Below, piece by piece: positions 51,785 through 61,028 of a DNA stretch of 64,000 nt. The translations under genes were made by a program, and so were the position numbers. Each line of letters opens with the position of its first letter. Within the stretch, counting starts at the first letter, position 1. Origin of the DNA: an uncultured Bacteroidales bacterium (GTDB taxonomy: Bacteria > Bacteroidota > Bacteroidia > Bacteroidales > Barnesiellaceae); the NCBI GenBank assembly GCA_949298955.1, contig CASFYQ010000010.1:80300-144299 (forward strand), given 5' to 3'. Under the pieces are notes generated by a model that saw nothing but the letters and a program-made list of their open reading frames with translations, was not told where the DNA came from and did no database searches.

Positions 51785-52420
51785 TCAGTTAAACCAGCTG
51801 TTGTCGGTGAGGGGAGCCTCGTCGGAGGCTTGCGAAAACTCGTCGACAACTATTGAGTCGAAAGTCGTTTCGGGAACGCCGTTCCCCACGAGCAACGTCA
51901 CGCTACTGCCAATCGGCAGCTTGTCGCCGGGCTCGAGCGGTTCGCCCCGATACTCGATTCCAATCACGAGGTCGGGGTACTCCGAGGGCACATTTTGTAT
52001 GCGCACATCGCTCAATCCCCGGCTTTCGAGGCTTGCGAGCGCTTGGCGCAGCGACATGTCGGTTACTTTGGGACAGGAAATCATGCGTGGAGAGTAGGCG
52101 TTGATCGAGAGGTAGATGATACGCCCCTCTTTCACTTTGCTACCGCCGGCAGGAGTTTGTTCTACGATAGAGCCGGGTGTGGCTCCGTCGATGAACAGCG
52201 AGTCGATAATTTCATATCTGAACCCCTCTCGGTCGAGAATGCGCAGGGCATCGGGCAGGATTAAGGCCTTCACCTCGGGTACCAGTACGGCTTTTCCGTG
52301 CCGGGTATATAGTTTCAGCCCGTAGAGGGTAATTCCTATCAACAGGAAAAAGACGATAACCATCAAGACTAATGTTTTGATTATCGGGTGCTTCTTGAAA
52401 AATTTTATCAATTTTTCCAT
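51785..52420 (-). CDS. PASTA-domain membrane protein
   Basis: A 211-residue protein with an N-terminal membrane anchor (about 15-37) and two PASTA domains (about 45-113 and 115-185; e.g. IVEQTPAGGSKVKEG). PASTA domains bind peptidoglycan or muropeptides in kinases and PBPs, but no kinase or PBP domain is present. In many Bacteroidetes this gene type stands beside rluD, as here; I cannot say why. Confidence 0.85.
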   Translation of the reverse strand: MEKLIKFFKKHPIIKTLVLMVIVFFLLIGITLYGLKLYTRHGKAVLVPEVKALILPDALRILDREGFRYEIIDSLFIDGATPGSIVEQTPAGGSKVKEGRIIYLSINAYSPRMISCPKVTDMSLRQALASLESRGLSDVRIQNVPSEYPDLVIGIEYRGEPLEPGDKLPIGSSVTLLVGNGVPETTFDSIVVDEFSQASDEAPLTDNSWFN

Positions 52421-52454
52421 AAATGCTTAGGCGTATAACTTTTCTAAGGTTTCA

Positions 52455-52462
52455 CAAAGATA
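52455..52462 (-). promoter_or_regulatory. -7 promoter box TATCTTTG
   Basis: Minus-strand TATCTTTG about 35 bases before the PASTA gene; probably drives the PASTA, rluD and acyltransferase operon. Confidence 0.55.
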
Positions 52463-52632
52463 GCATAAATCGTTTGTAATAGGCATTAACTTAATTATTT
52501 TTATGAGAAAAAGATTTTTTTCGCTACGTCTTCTTGCTTTTTGCTGATAGTCGTCCGGCTCCCGGCGGAAGTTCGATGAAGCGTGGGTGTCAAGTTATTT
52601 TTAACATTTATAACTTAAATAATCTGTCACTC

Positions 52633-52664
52633 CTTGATTGATATGCGAGAATGCGTTACTTTTG
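52633..52664 (+). promoter_or_regulatory. Promoter of the coiled-coil gene
   Basis: CTTG (52633-52636) and TACTTTTG (52657-52664), 20 bases apart; leader about 22 bases to the ATG at 52692. Confidence 0.55.
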
Positions 52665-52691
52665 CAGAAAAATATAAGCTTCTGGATAGAC

Positions 52692-53585
52692 ATGAAAAGA
52701 AGTAATTGGGTAGTCATCATTATTGTTGCCTTGGCGGTTGCTTTGGCGGGAACCGCAGTTTTCATATATATACAACATAAACAGATGTCCGATTTCAAGG
52801 AGCAGGTCGAGATAGACAAGCAGCGCAGCGAGCTCGAAAGGGAGTATAGCGATTTGGCTGCACAGTACGACCAGTTCGAGGGGCAGAAGATGATGTTCAA
52901 TAACGACTCGCTCATCGAGAAGCTCGATGCCGAGAAGGTGAAAGTGCAGCGTTTGCTCGAAGAGCTGCGCACGGTGAAGAACACCAGCTCGGCCCGCATC
53001 GAAGAGTTGAAAAAGGAGCTCGCTACGTTGCGGGGCATCATGCGCCATTATGTGATACAAATCGATTCGCTCAATGCGGCCAACAAGCAGCTGCGCGAAG
53101 AGAATGCACAGGTGACCCGCCGTTATCGCGAGGTGGCCGAGACCGCCAGCCAGTTGAAGCAGGAGCGTGAGGAGCTATCCGAGAAAGTGACACTCGCCTC
53201 GAAGCTCGATGCCGTGGGCATAGTCGTGACGCCTATCGATTCGCGGGGTAAGGTGGCCAAACGCATCAAGAAGACCGACAAGATAAAGATAACCTTTTCC
53301 ATTGCCAAAAATGTGACTGCCGAGGTGGGCGAAAAATATATCTATGCCCGCATCGTGAAGCCCGATGGCGATGTGCTGGTGAAGGATCGGGCCGATGTCT
53401 TCCCCTTCGAAGACCGTGAAATCAATTTCTCGTGTCGCAAGCTCATCGAGTTTACGGGCGACGAAATCAACGACGTGACCATGTATTGGACGGTCGAGGA
53501 GTTTCTTTATCCGGGCGATTACCGGGTGGATATTTTTGCCGACAATTACAAAATCGGTACCCGCCCGTTTACCCTCAAAAAATAA
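52692..53585 (+). CDS. Membrane-anchored coiled-coil protein
   Basis: A 297-residue protein with an N-terminal membrane helix (about 7-27) and a long coiled coil (about 35-165: heptads rich in Glu, Lys and Leu). A C-terminal beta-rich domain of about 120 residues (VGIVVTPIDSRGKVAKRIKKT, YIYARIVKPDGDVLV, YPGDYRVDIFADNYKIG) is conserved-looking and unnamed. The layout resembles envelope spacer or cytoskeletal-like proteins, but no family is recognised. Start at 52692 places the membrane helix directly after MKRSN. Confidence 0.7.
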   Translation: MKRSNWVVIIIVALAVALAGTAVFIYIQHKQMSDFKEQVEIDKQRSELEREYSDLAAQYDQFEGQKMMFNNDSLIEKLDAEKVKVQRLLEELRTVKNTSSARIEELKKELATLRGIMRHYVIQIDSLNAANKQLREENAQVTRRYREVAETASQLKQEREELSEKVTLASKLDAVGIVVTPIDSRGKVAKRIKKTDKIKITFSIAKNVTAEVGEKYIYARIVKPDGDVLVKDRADVFPFEDREINFSCRKLIEFTGDEINDVTMYWTVEEFLYPGDYRVDIFADNYKIGTRPFTLKK

Positions 53586-53675
53586 AGCCCGGCGTTGCCG
53601 CCTTTCGTTCGTTGTGTCCCGTTGGACGGCAGAGTATTAAAAAACGATAAAAAGAAAAAACATAAGCCTTAAATA

Positions 53676-53706
53676 TTTGTTTAATGCTAAACTCGGTGTA
53701 TTTTTG
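53676..53706 (+). promoter_or_regulatory. Promoter of the export operon
   Basis: TTTG (53676-53679), a 19-base spacer and TATTTTTG (53699-53706) match the consensus exactly. Leader about 95 bases. Confidence 0.7.
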
Positions 53707-53807
53707 TGTGGTAATGCCGAGGGCATTATTTTTTTAAGAGATAAAATTGTTTATGCAACTATAAGCAAGGCAAGTATTAGCTTTGAATGTATAAAGGTAA
53801 GAAAGAT

Positions 53808-55262
53808 ATGAAACTGATTCGCAAGTTATTTGCAGGCAGAGTCCTGACCGCCCTCTTTTTGTTTTCAACCCTGCTTGTATGGGGGCAACAACCGGTGTCG
53901 CTCGATTCGTGCCGTCGCATGGCGTTGAAAAACAATAAGCAGTTACGCATAGCCGAGGAGAAGGTAAGGGGTGCCGGTTATACCAAGAAATCGGCTCGGG
54001 GAGCCTATTTCCCGGGAATCGATTTCACGGGCACCTACATGTATAACCAGAAAGCTATTTCGCTTTTGGAAGAAGACCAGTATCTACCCACCAAAAGTTT
54101 CGATTTGGCCACCCAAGAGTATCAATATAATGTGGTGAAACACCCGGTTACAGGCCAGCCCATTCTCAACGACAACCAGCCCATACCCCAGACAGTGGCC
54201 GTTATTCCCAAGGAGGCTTTCGAGTTCGACACACACAATGTTTATGCGGGTCTGGTTACCTTGACACAACCCATTTTCATGGGTGGTAAAATCAAGGCGT
54301 TGAACGATATTGCGAGCTATGCCGAGAAACTGGCCGTTTCGCAACGAAACACCGCCGAGAAAGAGATTATCTACCAAACCGACGAGGCTTACTGGCAGGT
54401 GGTGTCGCTCGTGCATAAAAAGAAACTGGCCGAGAGTTACACCGCATTGCTCGATACCCTCAACCGCCATGTGCAGGAGATGATTGCCGAGGGGGTTGCC
54501 ACACAATCCGATGGACTTACGGTTGCCGTGCGGTTGAATGCCGCGCAGATAACCTTGTCGAAAGTCGACAACGGGCTGGCACTGTCGCGCATGGCCTTGG
54601 CGCAGATTTGCGGGCTGCCCGTGAACGAGGTATTCACCCTCGAAGACGAGACGCTCGAGCGGGTCGAGCCGCAGGAGTTGCCTCTTGCCTACGACATGGA
54701 AGAGGTGTTCAAGAACCGTAACGAGGTACTCAGTCTCGACTATGCCGCCAAGATTTATGAGAAGAAGAAAAACCTGGCCCTCTCCGACATGTTGCCCAAG
54801 TTGGCGTTGGTCGGTACCTATTCGTTCACCAATCCCAGTGTGTTCAACGGTTTTAAGAACGAGTTTGACGGCATGTTCAGCGTGGGGGTCATGCTCAATA
54901 TCCCCATCTTGCACTGGGGGCAGAACTACAACAAGATACGGGCTGCCAAGAGTGAGGCTGTCGTTGCCAAACTGCAACTGGCCGACACAAAGGAGAAAAT
55001 CGAGTTGCAGGTAAATCAGGCTGCCTTCAAGGCCTCGGAGGCTTATCGCACCTACCGCATGGCGGTGAAGAATCTCGAGAAAGCCGACGAGAACCTGCGC
55101 AATGCCCAAGTCGGTTTTGAGGAGGGCGTGCTCACCACGACCAACGTACTCGAAGCGCAGACTGCCTGGCTCGAAGCACAGTCGGAGAAAATAGATGCCG
55201 AAATCGATACCCGCCTTTGCGAAGTCTACCTGGCCAAGGCTTTGGGTACCATGAAATATTGA
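53808..55262 (+). CDS. TolC-family outer-membrane efflux protein
   Basis: A 484-residue TolC-like channel with a signal peptide ending near LVWGQ and long helical repeats (LDSCRRMALKNNKQLRIAEE at the start of the mature protein, the usual family motif). First gene of a four-gene export operon. The ATG at 53808 is preferred over one seven codons upstream because a Lys-rich signal peptide begins there. Confidence 0.93.
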   Translation: MKLIRKLFAGRVLTALFLFSTLLVWGQQPVSLDSCRRMALKNNKQLRIAEEKVRGAGYTKKSARGAYFPGIDFTGTYMYNQKAISLLEEDQYLPTKSFDLATQEYQYNVVKHPVTGQPILNDNQPIPQTVAVIPKEAFEFDTHNVYAGLVTLTQPIFMGGKIKALNDIASYAEKLAVSQRNTAEKEIIYQTDEAYWQVVSLVHKKKLAESYTALLDTLNRHVQEMIAEGVATQSDGLTVAVRLNAAQITLSKVDNGLALSRMALAQICGLPVNEVFTLEDETLERVEPQELPLAYDMEEVFKNRNEVLSLDYAAKIYEKKKNLALSDMLPKLALVGTYSFTNPSVFNGFKNEFDGMFSVGVMLNIPILHWGQNYNKIRAAKSEAVVAKLQLADTKEKIELQVNQAAFKASEAYRTYRMAVKNLEKADENLRNAQVGFEEGVLTTTNVLEAQTAWLEAQSEKIDAEIDTRLCEVYLAKALGTMKY

Positions 55263-55299
55263 AAAAAGAAAATAGAAAAATAGCAAAACAAGATTTACG

Positions 55300-56301
55300 A
55301 TGGAAAATCTAAAAGAGAAGAAAGAGCGTACTTTGGTCGTTGGACTCATTGCGCTGATTGTCATTATCGTAGTTTTGGCCTTGATTGGATTGTTCCTGCT
55401 CAAACCCGAGCCGCAAATTATTCAGGGACAGGCCGAAGCAACACAGGTGCGAGTTTCTGGAAAACTGCCCGGGCGAGTGGTCGAGTTTATGGTCGAAGAG
55501 GGACAGTATGTGCAGGCCGGTGATACGCTGGTGCATATCCACTCGTCGCTCGTCGAGGCCAAGCTTTCGCAGGCCGAGGCAATGGAGTCGGTGGCTCAAG
55601 CCCAAAACAAGAAGGTCGATCGGGGTACTCGCATCGAGTTGCTCAATTCGGCTTACGATATGTGGCAGCAGGCTCAGGCCGGCCTCACGATAGCCAAGAA
55701 GACCTACGACCGCATGGAGTCGCTTTATAAGAAAGGAGTAATCTCGGCACAAAAACGCGACGAGGCCGAGGCTTCTTACAAGGCGATGGTCGCTACCGAG
55801 AGCGCTGCCCGTTCGCAATACGAAATGGCCAAGGCCGGCGCGCAGGACGAGGACAAGGCTGCCGCCGCTGCGATGGTGGCTGCCGCCCGGGGGAGTGTGG
55901 CCGAGGTCGAGTCGATACTCGACGATTCTTATCTGACGGCTCCCACCGATGGCGAGATTTCCGACATTTTCCCCAATGTGGGCGAGCTGGTGAGCCTGGG
56001 GGCTCCCATCATGAATGTGTTGAAACTCGACGATATGTGGGTGTCGTTCAACGTGCGTGAGGATTTGCTCGAAGACCTCACGATGGGTGCCGAGGTGCGT
56101 GCCGTTATTCCCGCGCTCGACAACAAGGAGGTTACTCTCAAAGTGTTCTATATCCGCGATATGGGCTCCTATGCCGTATGGCGCGCTACCAAGGTGACAG
56201 GACAGTACGATGCCAAGACTTTCGAGGTGAAGGCCCGGCCCGTGGAGCCGGTCGACAACCTGCGTCCGGGCATGTCGGTATTGTTGAAACGCGATAGGTA
56301 A
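55300..56301 (+). CDS. HlyD-family membrane fusion protein, EmrA/YhiI-like
   Basis: A 333-residue adaptor with one N-terminal membrane helix (about 13-33), lipoyl halves (VRVSGKLPGRVVEFMVEEGQ; TAPTDGEISDIFPNVGELV) and a coiled-coil hairpin (about 80-200). It links the inner-membrane permeases to the TolC-like channel encoded upstream. Confidence 0.92.
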   Translation: MENLKEKKERTLVVGLIALIVIIVVLALIGLFLLKPEPQIIQGQAEATQVRVSGKLPGRVVEFMVEEGQYVQAGDTLVHIHSSLVEAKLSQAEAMESVAQAQNKKVDRGTRIELLNSAYDMWQQAQAGLTIAKKTYDRMESLYKKGVISAQKRDEAEASYKAMVATESAARSQYEMAKAGAQDEDKAAAAAMVAAARGSVAEVESILDDSYLTAPTDGEISDIFPNVGELVSLGAPIMNVLKLDDMWVSFNVREDLLEDLTMGAEVRAVIPALDNKEVTLKVFYIRDMGSYAVWRATKVTGQYDAKTFEVKARPVEPVDNLRPGMSVLLKRDR

Positions 56302-56340
56302 GCCAGTGGTCGATATTTAATTAACGTCGGGAAATTTTAT

Positions 56341-57522
56341 ATGTCAGAACAAACGGAAAATAAAACAGGTTTGTGGGCGACTATCGTCCGGGAGATGCGG
56401 CTGCTCGTGGCTCGTCCCGCCTATGTGCTTTGCATGGTGGTGGCACCCTTGTTTTGCAGTCTCTTCATGCTCTCTTTGATGCACGAGGGATTGCCTCATA
56501 AAATCCCTGTGGCCGTGGTCGACCTCGACAACTCCTCTTCGTCACAGAGCTTTACCCGGCAACTGGGGGCATTGGAGTCGGTCGACGTGCACTACAAGCT
56601 CAACAGTTTTACCGAGGCCCGTGAACTGATGCAGTCGGGCGACATCTTCGGCTTCCTGATGATTCCCGAGGATTTCGAGGCCAAGGCACTGGCCGGTCGT
56701 CAGCCCGAAATATCGTTTTATACCAACAACGCTTACTATATTCCCGCCTCGCTGCTTTACAAGAGTTTCAAGACCATGTCGGTGTTGGCGTCGGGAGCTG
56801 TCGTGCGTCAGGTATTGCTTTCGGCCGGGGCCGAGGAGTCGCAGATTATGGCCAAGTTGCAGCCTGTCGCCTCCGATATGCACGCCTTGGGAAATCCGTG
56901 GATTAGCTACTCGGTCTATCTCAACAATTCGTTTCTGCCGGGTATGCTGCAACTGATGATTTTGCTGGTGACGGTGTTCAGTATCGGTTCCGAAATCAAG
57001 CGGGGCTCCTCGCGGGAGTGGCTGCGCACGGCCGACGACTCGATAATCATTGCCGTTACCGGCAAGCTTTTGCCTCAGACTATCATCTTTTTTGCCGTGG
57101 GGCTCTTCTATCTGGCCATGCTGTATGGCTATCTGCATTTTCCCATGCAGGGGAATATCTGGCACATGATTGCGGCCATGTTTCTGCTGGTAGTGGCTTC
57201 CCAGAGTTTTGCCGTGATTATCATGAGCATCGCCCCCTCGCTGCGCATCGGGTTGAGCGCTGCCGGACTGGTGGGTGTGTTGTCGCTCTCCATCGCCGGC
57301 TTCTCGTTCCCGGTACAGGCCATGTATCTGCCGTTCCAGGCGGTGTCGTATGTACTGCCGGTGCGCCACTATTTTCTCATCTATGTAGACCAGGCGCTCA
57401 ACGGCATACCGCTCTATTACTCGCGCATGTATTATGTCGCGCTCATTCTCTTTGCTGTGGCATCGACCCCGTTGTTGCCCCGGCTCAAAAAAGCCCTTAT
57501 GCGGCATGTGTATGTGCCGTGA
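56341..57522 (+). CDS. ABC-2-type permease, first of two
   Basis: A 393-residue ABC-2/DrrB-like protein: one N-terminal helix (about 24-45), a large extracytoplasmic domain (about 50-190) and five C-terminal helices. YhhJ/YbhS-like. No ATPase gene is adjacent. Paralogous to the next gene, with which it probably forms a heterodimer. Confidence 0.88.
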   Translation: MSEQTENKTGLWATIVREMRLLVARPAYVLCMVVAPLFCSLFMLSLMHEGLPHKIPVAVVDLDNSSSSQSFTRQLGALESVDVHYKLNSFTEARELMQSGDIFGFLMIPEDFEAKALAGRQPEISFYTNNAYYIPASLLYKSFKTMSVLASGAVVRQVLLSAGAEESQIMAKLQPVASDMHALGNPWISYSVYLNNSFLPGMLQLMILLVTVFSIGSEIKRGSSREWLRTADDSIIIAVTGKLLPQTIIFFAVGLFYLAMLYGYLHFPMQGNIWHMIAAMFLLVVASQSFAVIIMSIAPSLRIGLSAAGLVGVLSLSIAGFSFPVQAMYLPFQAVSYVLPVRHYFLIYVDQALNGIPLYYSRMYYVALILFAVASTPLLPRLKKALMRHVYVP

Positions 57523-57539
57523 TGTAAAAACAGACAGTT

Positions 57540-58760
57540 ATGAAATTGTTGCATTCCATAAAAATAGGATTGGCCGACATCTATTACATTTGGCGTCGGG
57601 AGTATCGTGCCGTTTTTCAGGATTTCGGGGTGATACTCTTCTTCTTCGCTTTGCCCTTTGTCTATCCCATCGTCTATGCGGCGGTCTATAATCCCGAAGT
57701 GGTGAGAGAGGTGCCCATGGTGGTGGTCGATAATGCCCGCACCCCGTTGAGCCGGGAACTGGCTCGCGAGATGGACGCTACCCCGCATGTGCGCATTGTA
57801 TCGTATTGCGCCAATATGGACGAGGCCAAACGCATGATGCACGAGAAGAACTGTTATGGCATCTTGTGTATACCGGGCGATTTCAGTAAAAAAATCGAGC
57901 GGGGTGAGCAGAGTGTCGTATCGTTCTACTCCGACATGAGCATCTTGCTCCATTACAAAGGCTTTCTCATCGCTTTGACCGATGTGACCATGAACTTGGG
58001 CGGTAAACTTCAAACCCAGTCGCTGGGAGGAGCCACGCAGGAACAGATTAATGTGGCTACACAGCCCATTCCTTATGCTTCGGTCAATCTCTATAACCCG
58101 GAGTCGGGATTGGCTTCATTTCTGCTGCCGGCGATTCTTGTCCTTATTTTGCAACAGAGCCTTATCCTGGGTATCGGCATGTTGGCCGGAGGTATCTACG
58201 AACACGGTCGCCTGCATCTTTTTTACAGCGGTCGCGAGCACATGCACAACAATGTGCTGCACTTGGTGGTGGGCAAGGCGTTGTGCTATTTCAGTCTCTA
58301 TGTGCTGTGCACGGCCTATATACTCCATTTCATACCCTGGCTCTTCAAGTTCCCTCAGATAGGCAGCCAGGTCGAAATCTATTCGTTTGCCGTGCCTTTC
58401 CTGCTCTCGTCGATATTCTTCGGTATGACCCTGTCGGTCTTCGTGCGTGAGCGTGAAAGTTCGTTCCTGCTCTTTGTCTTTACCTCGGTCATTTTTCTCT
58501 TCATCTCGGGTATCACCTGGCCTCGTTACGCCATGCCCGAGGTTTGGCAATGGCTGGGAGCCATCATTCCGTCGACCTGGGGCATCGAAGGTTTTGTGCG
58601 CATGAACACCGCAGGAGCCGGTATTTATGATGTGCGCCATGCCTATACGATGCTGTGGATACTCACCGGAGTCTATTTCGTGACGACCTGTCTGGTCTAT
58701 CGCTACCAGATTTGGAAAGACAAGAAACGGGGCTTCTCGGGACTCCTCGAATCGGAGTAA
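57540..58760 (+). CDS. ABC-2-type permease, second of two
   Basis: A 406-residue ABC-2 permease of the same layout as its neighbour: N-terminal helix (about 25-45), extracytoplasmic domain, and five helices from about 195, with the family PRYAMPEVWQWLGAIIPSTW region near the end. Last gene of the operon, closed by a strong terminator. Confidence 0.88.
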   Translation: MKLLHSIKIGLADIYYIWRREYRAVFQDFGVILFFFALPFVYPIVYAAVYNPEVVREVPMVVVDNARTPLSRELAREMDATPHVRIVSYCANMDEAKRMMHEKNCYGILCIPGDFSKKIERGEQSVVSFYSDMSILLHYKGFLIALTDVTMNLGGKLQTQSLGGATQEQINVATQPIPYASVNLYNPESGLASFLLPAILVLILQQSLILGIGMLAGGIYEHGRLHLFYSGREHMHNNVLHLVVGKALCYFSLYVLCTAYILHFIPWLFKFPQIGSQVEIYSFAVPFLLSSIFFGMTLSVFVRERESSFLLFVFTSVIFLFISGITWPRYAMPEVWQWLGAIIPSTWGIEGFVRMNTAGAGIYDVRHAYTMLWILTGVYFVTTCLVYRYQIWKDKKRGFSGLLESE

Positions 58761-58783
58761 CCCGACCGAAAACAAACCGATTA

Positions 58784-58827
58784 CGACGGACCGGCTCCTG
58801 ACAGGAACCGGTCCGTCGATTTTTTTT
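58784..58827 (+). terminator. Intrinsic terminator
   Basis: Perfect 11-bp stem (CGACGGACCGG at 58784-58794 with CCGGTCCGTCG at 58808-58818) followed by a run of nine T. A weak -7-like TATCTTTA further on, near 58874-58881, may belong to the next gene. Confidence 0.9.
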
Positions 58828-58927
58828 TGCCTCAAAAATGGGTGGTGGAAATCGATTTTTATAATTTTATTATTATCTTTACCACCCTTTTCCAAAAAAG
58901 TAAAAAACTAATTTATAGGAATAGATT

Positions 58928-60982
58928 ATGACTCGTATTTTTCACAATCGTTTGGGGCTTGTCGTTTTAGCCAGCCTGTTTTCGTTCGCTTTGTGGGCCG
59001 AGGTACCTGCCGGATATTACGATGCGGCTATCGGGAAGAGCGGCGAAGCGTTGCAAAATAGTTTGTCGACCATCATCAGCAATGCGACCGATGTGGGGTA
59101 CGACGGCTTGTGGTCTCTTTATGAAACGACCGATAGACGCCCCGACGGTAAGGTGTGGGACATGTATTCCGATGTGACCGATTTTGTTTTCGGGACCGAT
59201 CAGTGTGGTGGAAGCTATTCGAGCGAAGGCGACTGCTACAACCGGGAGCACTCGGTGCCCAAGAGCTGGTTCAATGAGCGCACGCCCATGAAATCGGACG
59301 TGTGGCATGTCTATCCTACCGACGGCAAGATAAACGGTATGCGCAGCAACAATCCCTTCGGCGAGGTGGGCTCGGGTGCATCGAGTTCGAAAAACGGTTT
59401 CTCCAAATGGGGTTCTTGCACCACTCCCGGGTATACGGGTACCGTGTTTGAACCCAACGACGAGTACAAAGGCGATTTTGCCCGCACCTATTTCTATTTT
59501 GCTACCCGTTATCAAAGTCGTATCGACAACTGGGGCGGCATATTCATTTCGTCCTATCCCCATATCGTACAGTGGCAGCTCGACATGCTGCTGCGCTGGC
59601 ACAAACTGGACCCGGTGAGCCAAAAGGAAATCGACCGCAACGAGGCCGTTTATGAGTCGAGACAAGGCAATCGCAACCCCTTTATCGATTATCCCGAATT
59701 GGTAGACCTCATTTTCGGCGACCGCCGCAACGAACCTTTCTCGCCCACGGGTGAGAAAGCTCCCTATATCGAAACGCCTCAAAGCGGGTCGACTATCGAT
59801 CTGGGTGTTGCCTCAATCAATGTTTCAGACCCGGTAACCCTGCAAATTCAGGTGAAGGGCCACAATTTCGAAAGCGATGTGACGCTCGAAATAGGCGGTA
59901 CCGACAGCGAATGTTTCTCGGTCAGCCCCCGCACCCTCACCGCCGATGCCGTCAACAATGGGGCGACCGTCGAGCTTTCTTATCGCTCTACTGTGGTAGG
60001 CTCGCACCAGGCTACCCTCGACATCGCGAGTGGCGACCTCTCTTCGCCGGTAATCGTCAAACTCACGGGCAAAGCCATCGACGATTTCGTGGCTTTGCCT
60101 GCCAAAGAAATTGGCAAAACCTCGTTTGTGGCTGCCTGGACACCCAAGTCGGGAGCTACCGACTATGAATTGAATGTGTGGTACGACGACTACTCGTCGA
60201 GCGCTCCCGAGAAAGAACTGCTCAACGTCGTATTTTCGTCGAAGCCCGATACCTGGACATACGGCGGATATACCGCTGTCGAGCAGGGTAAATTGCGTTT
60301 GGGTTCGGGTAGTCAGAACGGTAGTGCCACATCGCCACTCCTCGACCTCTCGGCCGGCGATGCCTCGATAACAGTCGTAGCCGAGCCTTATAAAAACGAC
60401 CAGTCGGTACTGTATGTTTCGATTGATGACGAAGAGATTGGTCAAATTACCCTCGACGGCACCACGACCACGACTATCCCCGTAAAGGTGGGGACAGCCT
60501 CTTCGAAAATTACCTTTATGGCCAAGAAAGACCATCGGGCCTATCTGCACAGCGTGGTGGTGAAGAGTGGTGGCGGTTTTGTGCCGGTAACCCTCGACGG
60601 TTATCCTCGTCGGGTAGGCAATGTGACCGAATATGAAGTGACCGATTTGACACCGGCCGTACAATATCACTACACCGTGACTCCCTATGTAGGAGAGGAG
60701 GCCCAGACGGAATCCAACACCGTGTCGGTATCTACCTGGTCGGCAGCAGTCGACCAGGTGGCCGACGACCACATCTTGATATTTACCTCGGGCTCGACGT
60801 TGCACATACTCAATGCTCCCATGAATGCCGTAGCTCAATGGTACACGATGGACGGCCGTCTGTGTGGCTCGCGCATGCTTCACAGTGAAGAGTCGGAATG
60901 GGAGTTGCCCGAAGGTATCTATATCGTGCGGGTCGTTTCGCGCACCATGCAGACCACGGTACGGGTGTATAGTTCCCGTTAA
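58928..60982 (+). CDS. Secreted endonuclease I with split FN3 domain and type IX sorting domain
   Basis: A 684-residue exported nuclease. The signal peptide is cleaved near LWAE; residues about 27-270 are the endonuclease I (NucM/EndA) domain with CYNREHSVPKSWF (103-115) and the DVWHVYPTDG...NNPFGEV block (124-147). Residues 280-375 form an Ig-like domain. The first half of an FN3 domain at about 388-420 is interrupted by a jelly-roll-like insert (about 422-555) before the FN3 second half resumes (VTLDGYPRRVGNVTEYEV). The last 65 residues are a type IX sorting domain. A DNA-degrading surface or secreted enzyme. Confidence 0.88.
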   Translation: MTRIFHNRLGLVVLASLFSFALWAEVPAGYYDAAIGKSGEALQNSLSTIISNATDVGYDGLWSLYETTDRRPDGKVWDMYSDVTDFVFGTDQCGGSYSSEGDCYNREHSVPKSWFNERTPMKSDVWHVYPTDGKINGMRSNNPFGEVGSGASSSKNGFSKWGSCTTPGYTGTVFEPNDEYKGDFARTYFYFATRYQSRIDNWGGIFISSYPHIVQWQLDMLLRWHKLDPVSQKEIDRNEAVYESRQGNRNPFIDYPELVDLIFGDRRNEPFSPTGEKAPYIETPQSGSTIDLGVASINVSDPVTLQIQVKGHNFESDVTLEIGGTDSECFSVSPRTLTADAVNNGATVELSYRSTVVGSHQATLDIASGDLSSPVIVKLTGKAIDDFVALPAKEIGKTSFVAAWTPKSGATDYELNVWYDDYSSSAPEKELLNVVFSSKPDTWTYGGYTAVEQGKLRLGSGSQNGSATSPLLDLSAGDASITVVAEPYKNDQSVLYVSIDDEEIGQITLDGTTTTTIPVKVGTASSKITFMAKKDHRAYLHSVVVKSGGGFVPVTLDGYPRRVGNVTEYEVTDLTPAVQYHYTVTPYVGEEAQTESNTVSVSTWSAAVDQVADDHILIFTSGSTLHILNAPMNAVAQWYTMDGRLCGSRMLHSEESEWELPEGIYIVRVVSRTMQTTVRVYSSR

Positions 60983-61028
60983 GTCTTTGACCGCCGGTTT
61001 TTCCCTTAATCTTTAATCTTGAATTGCC

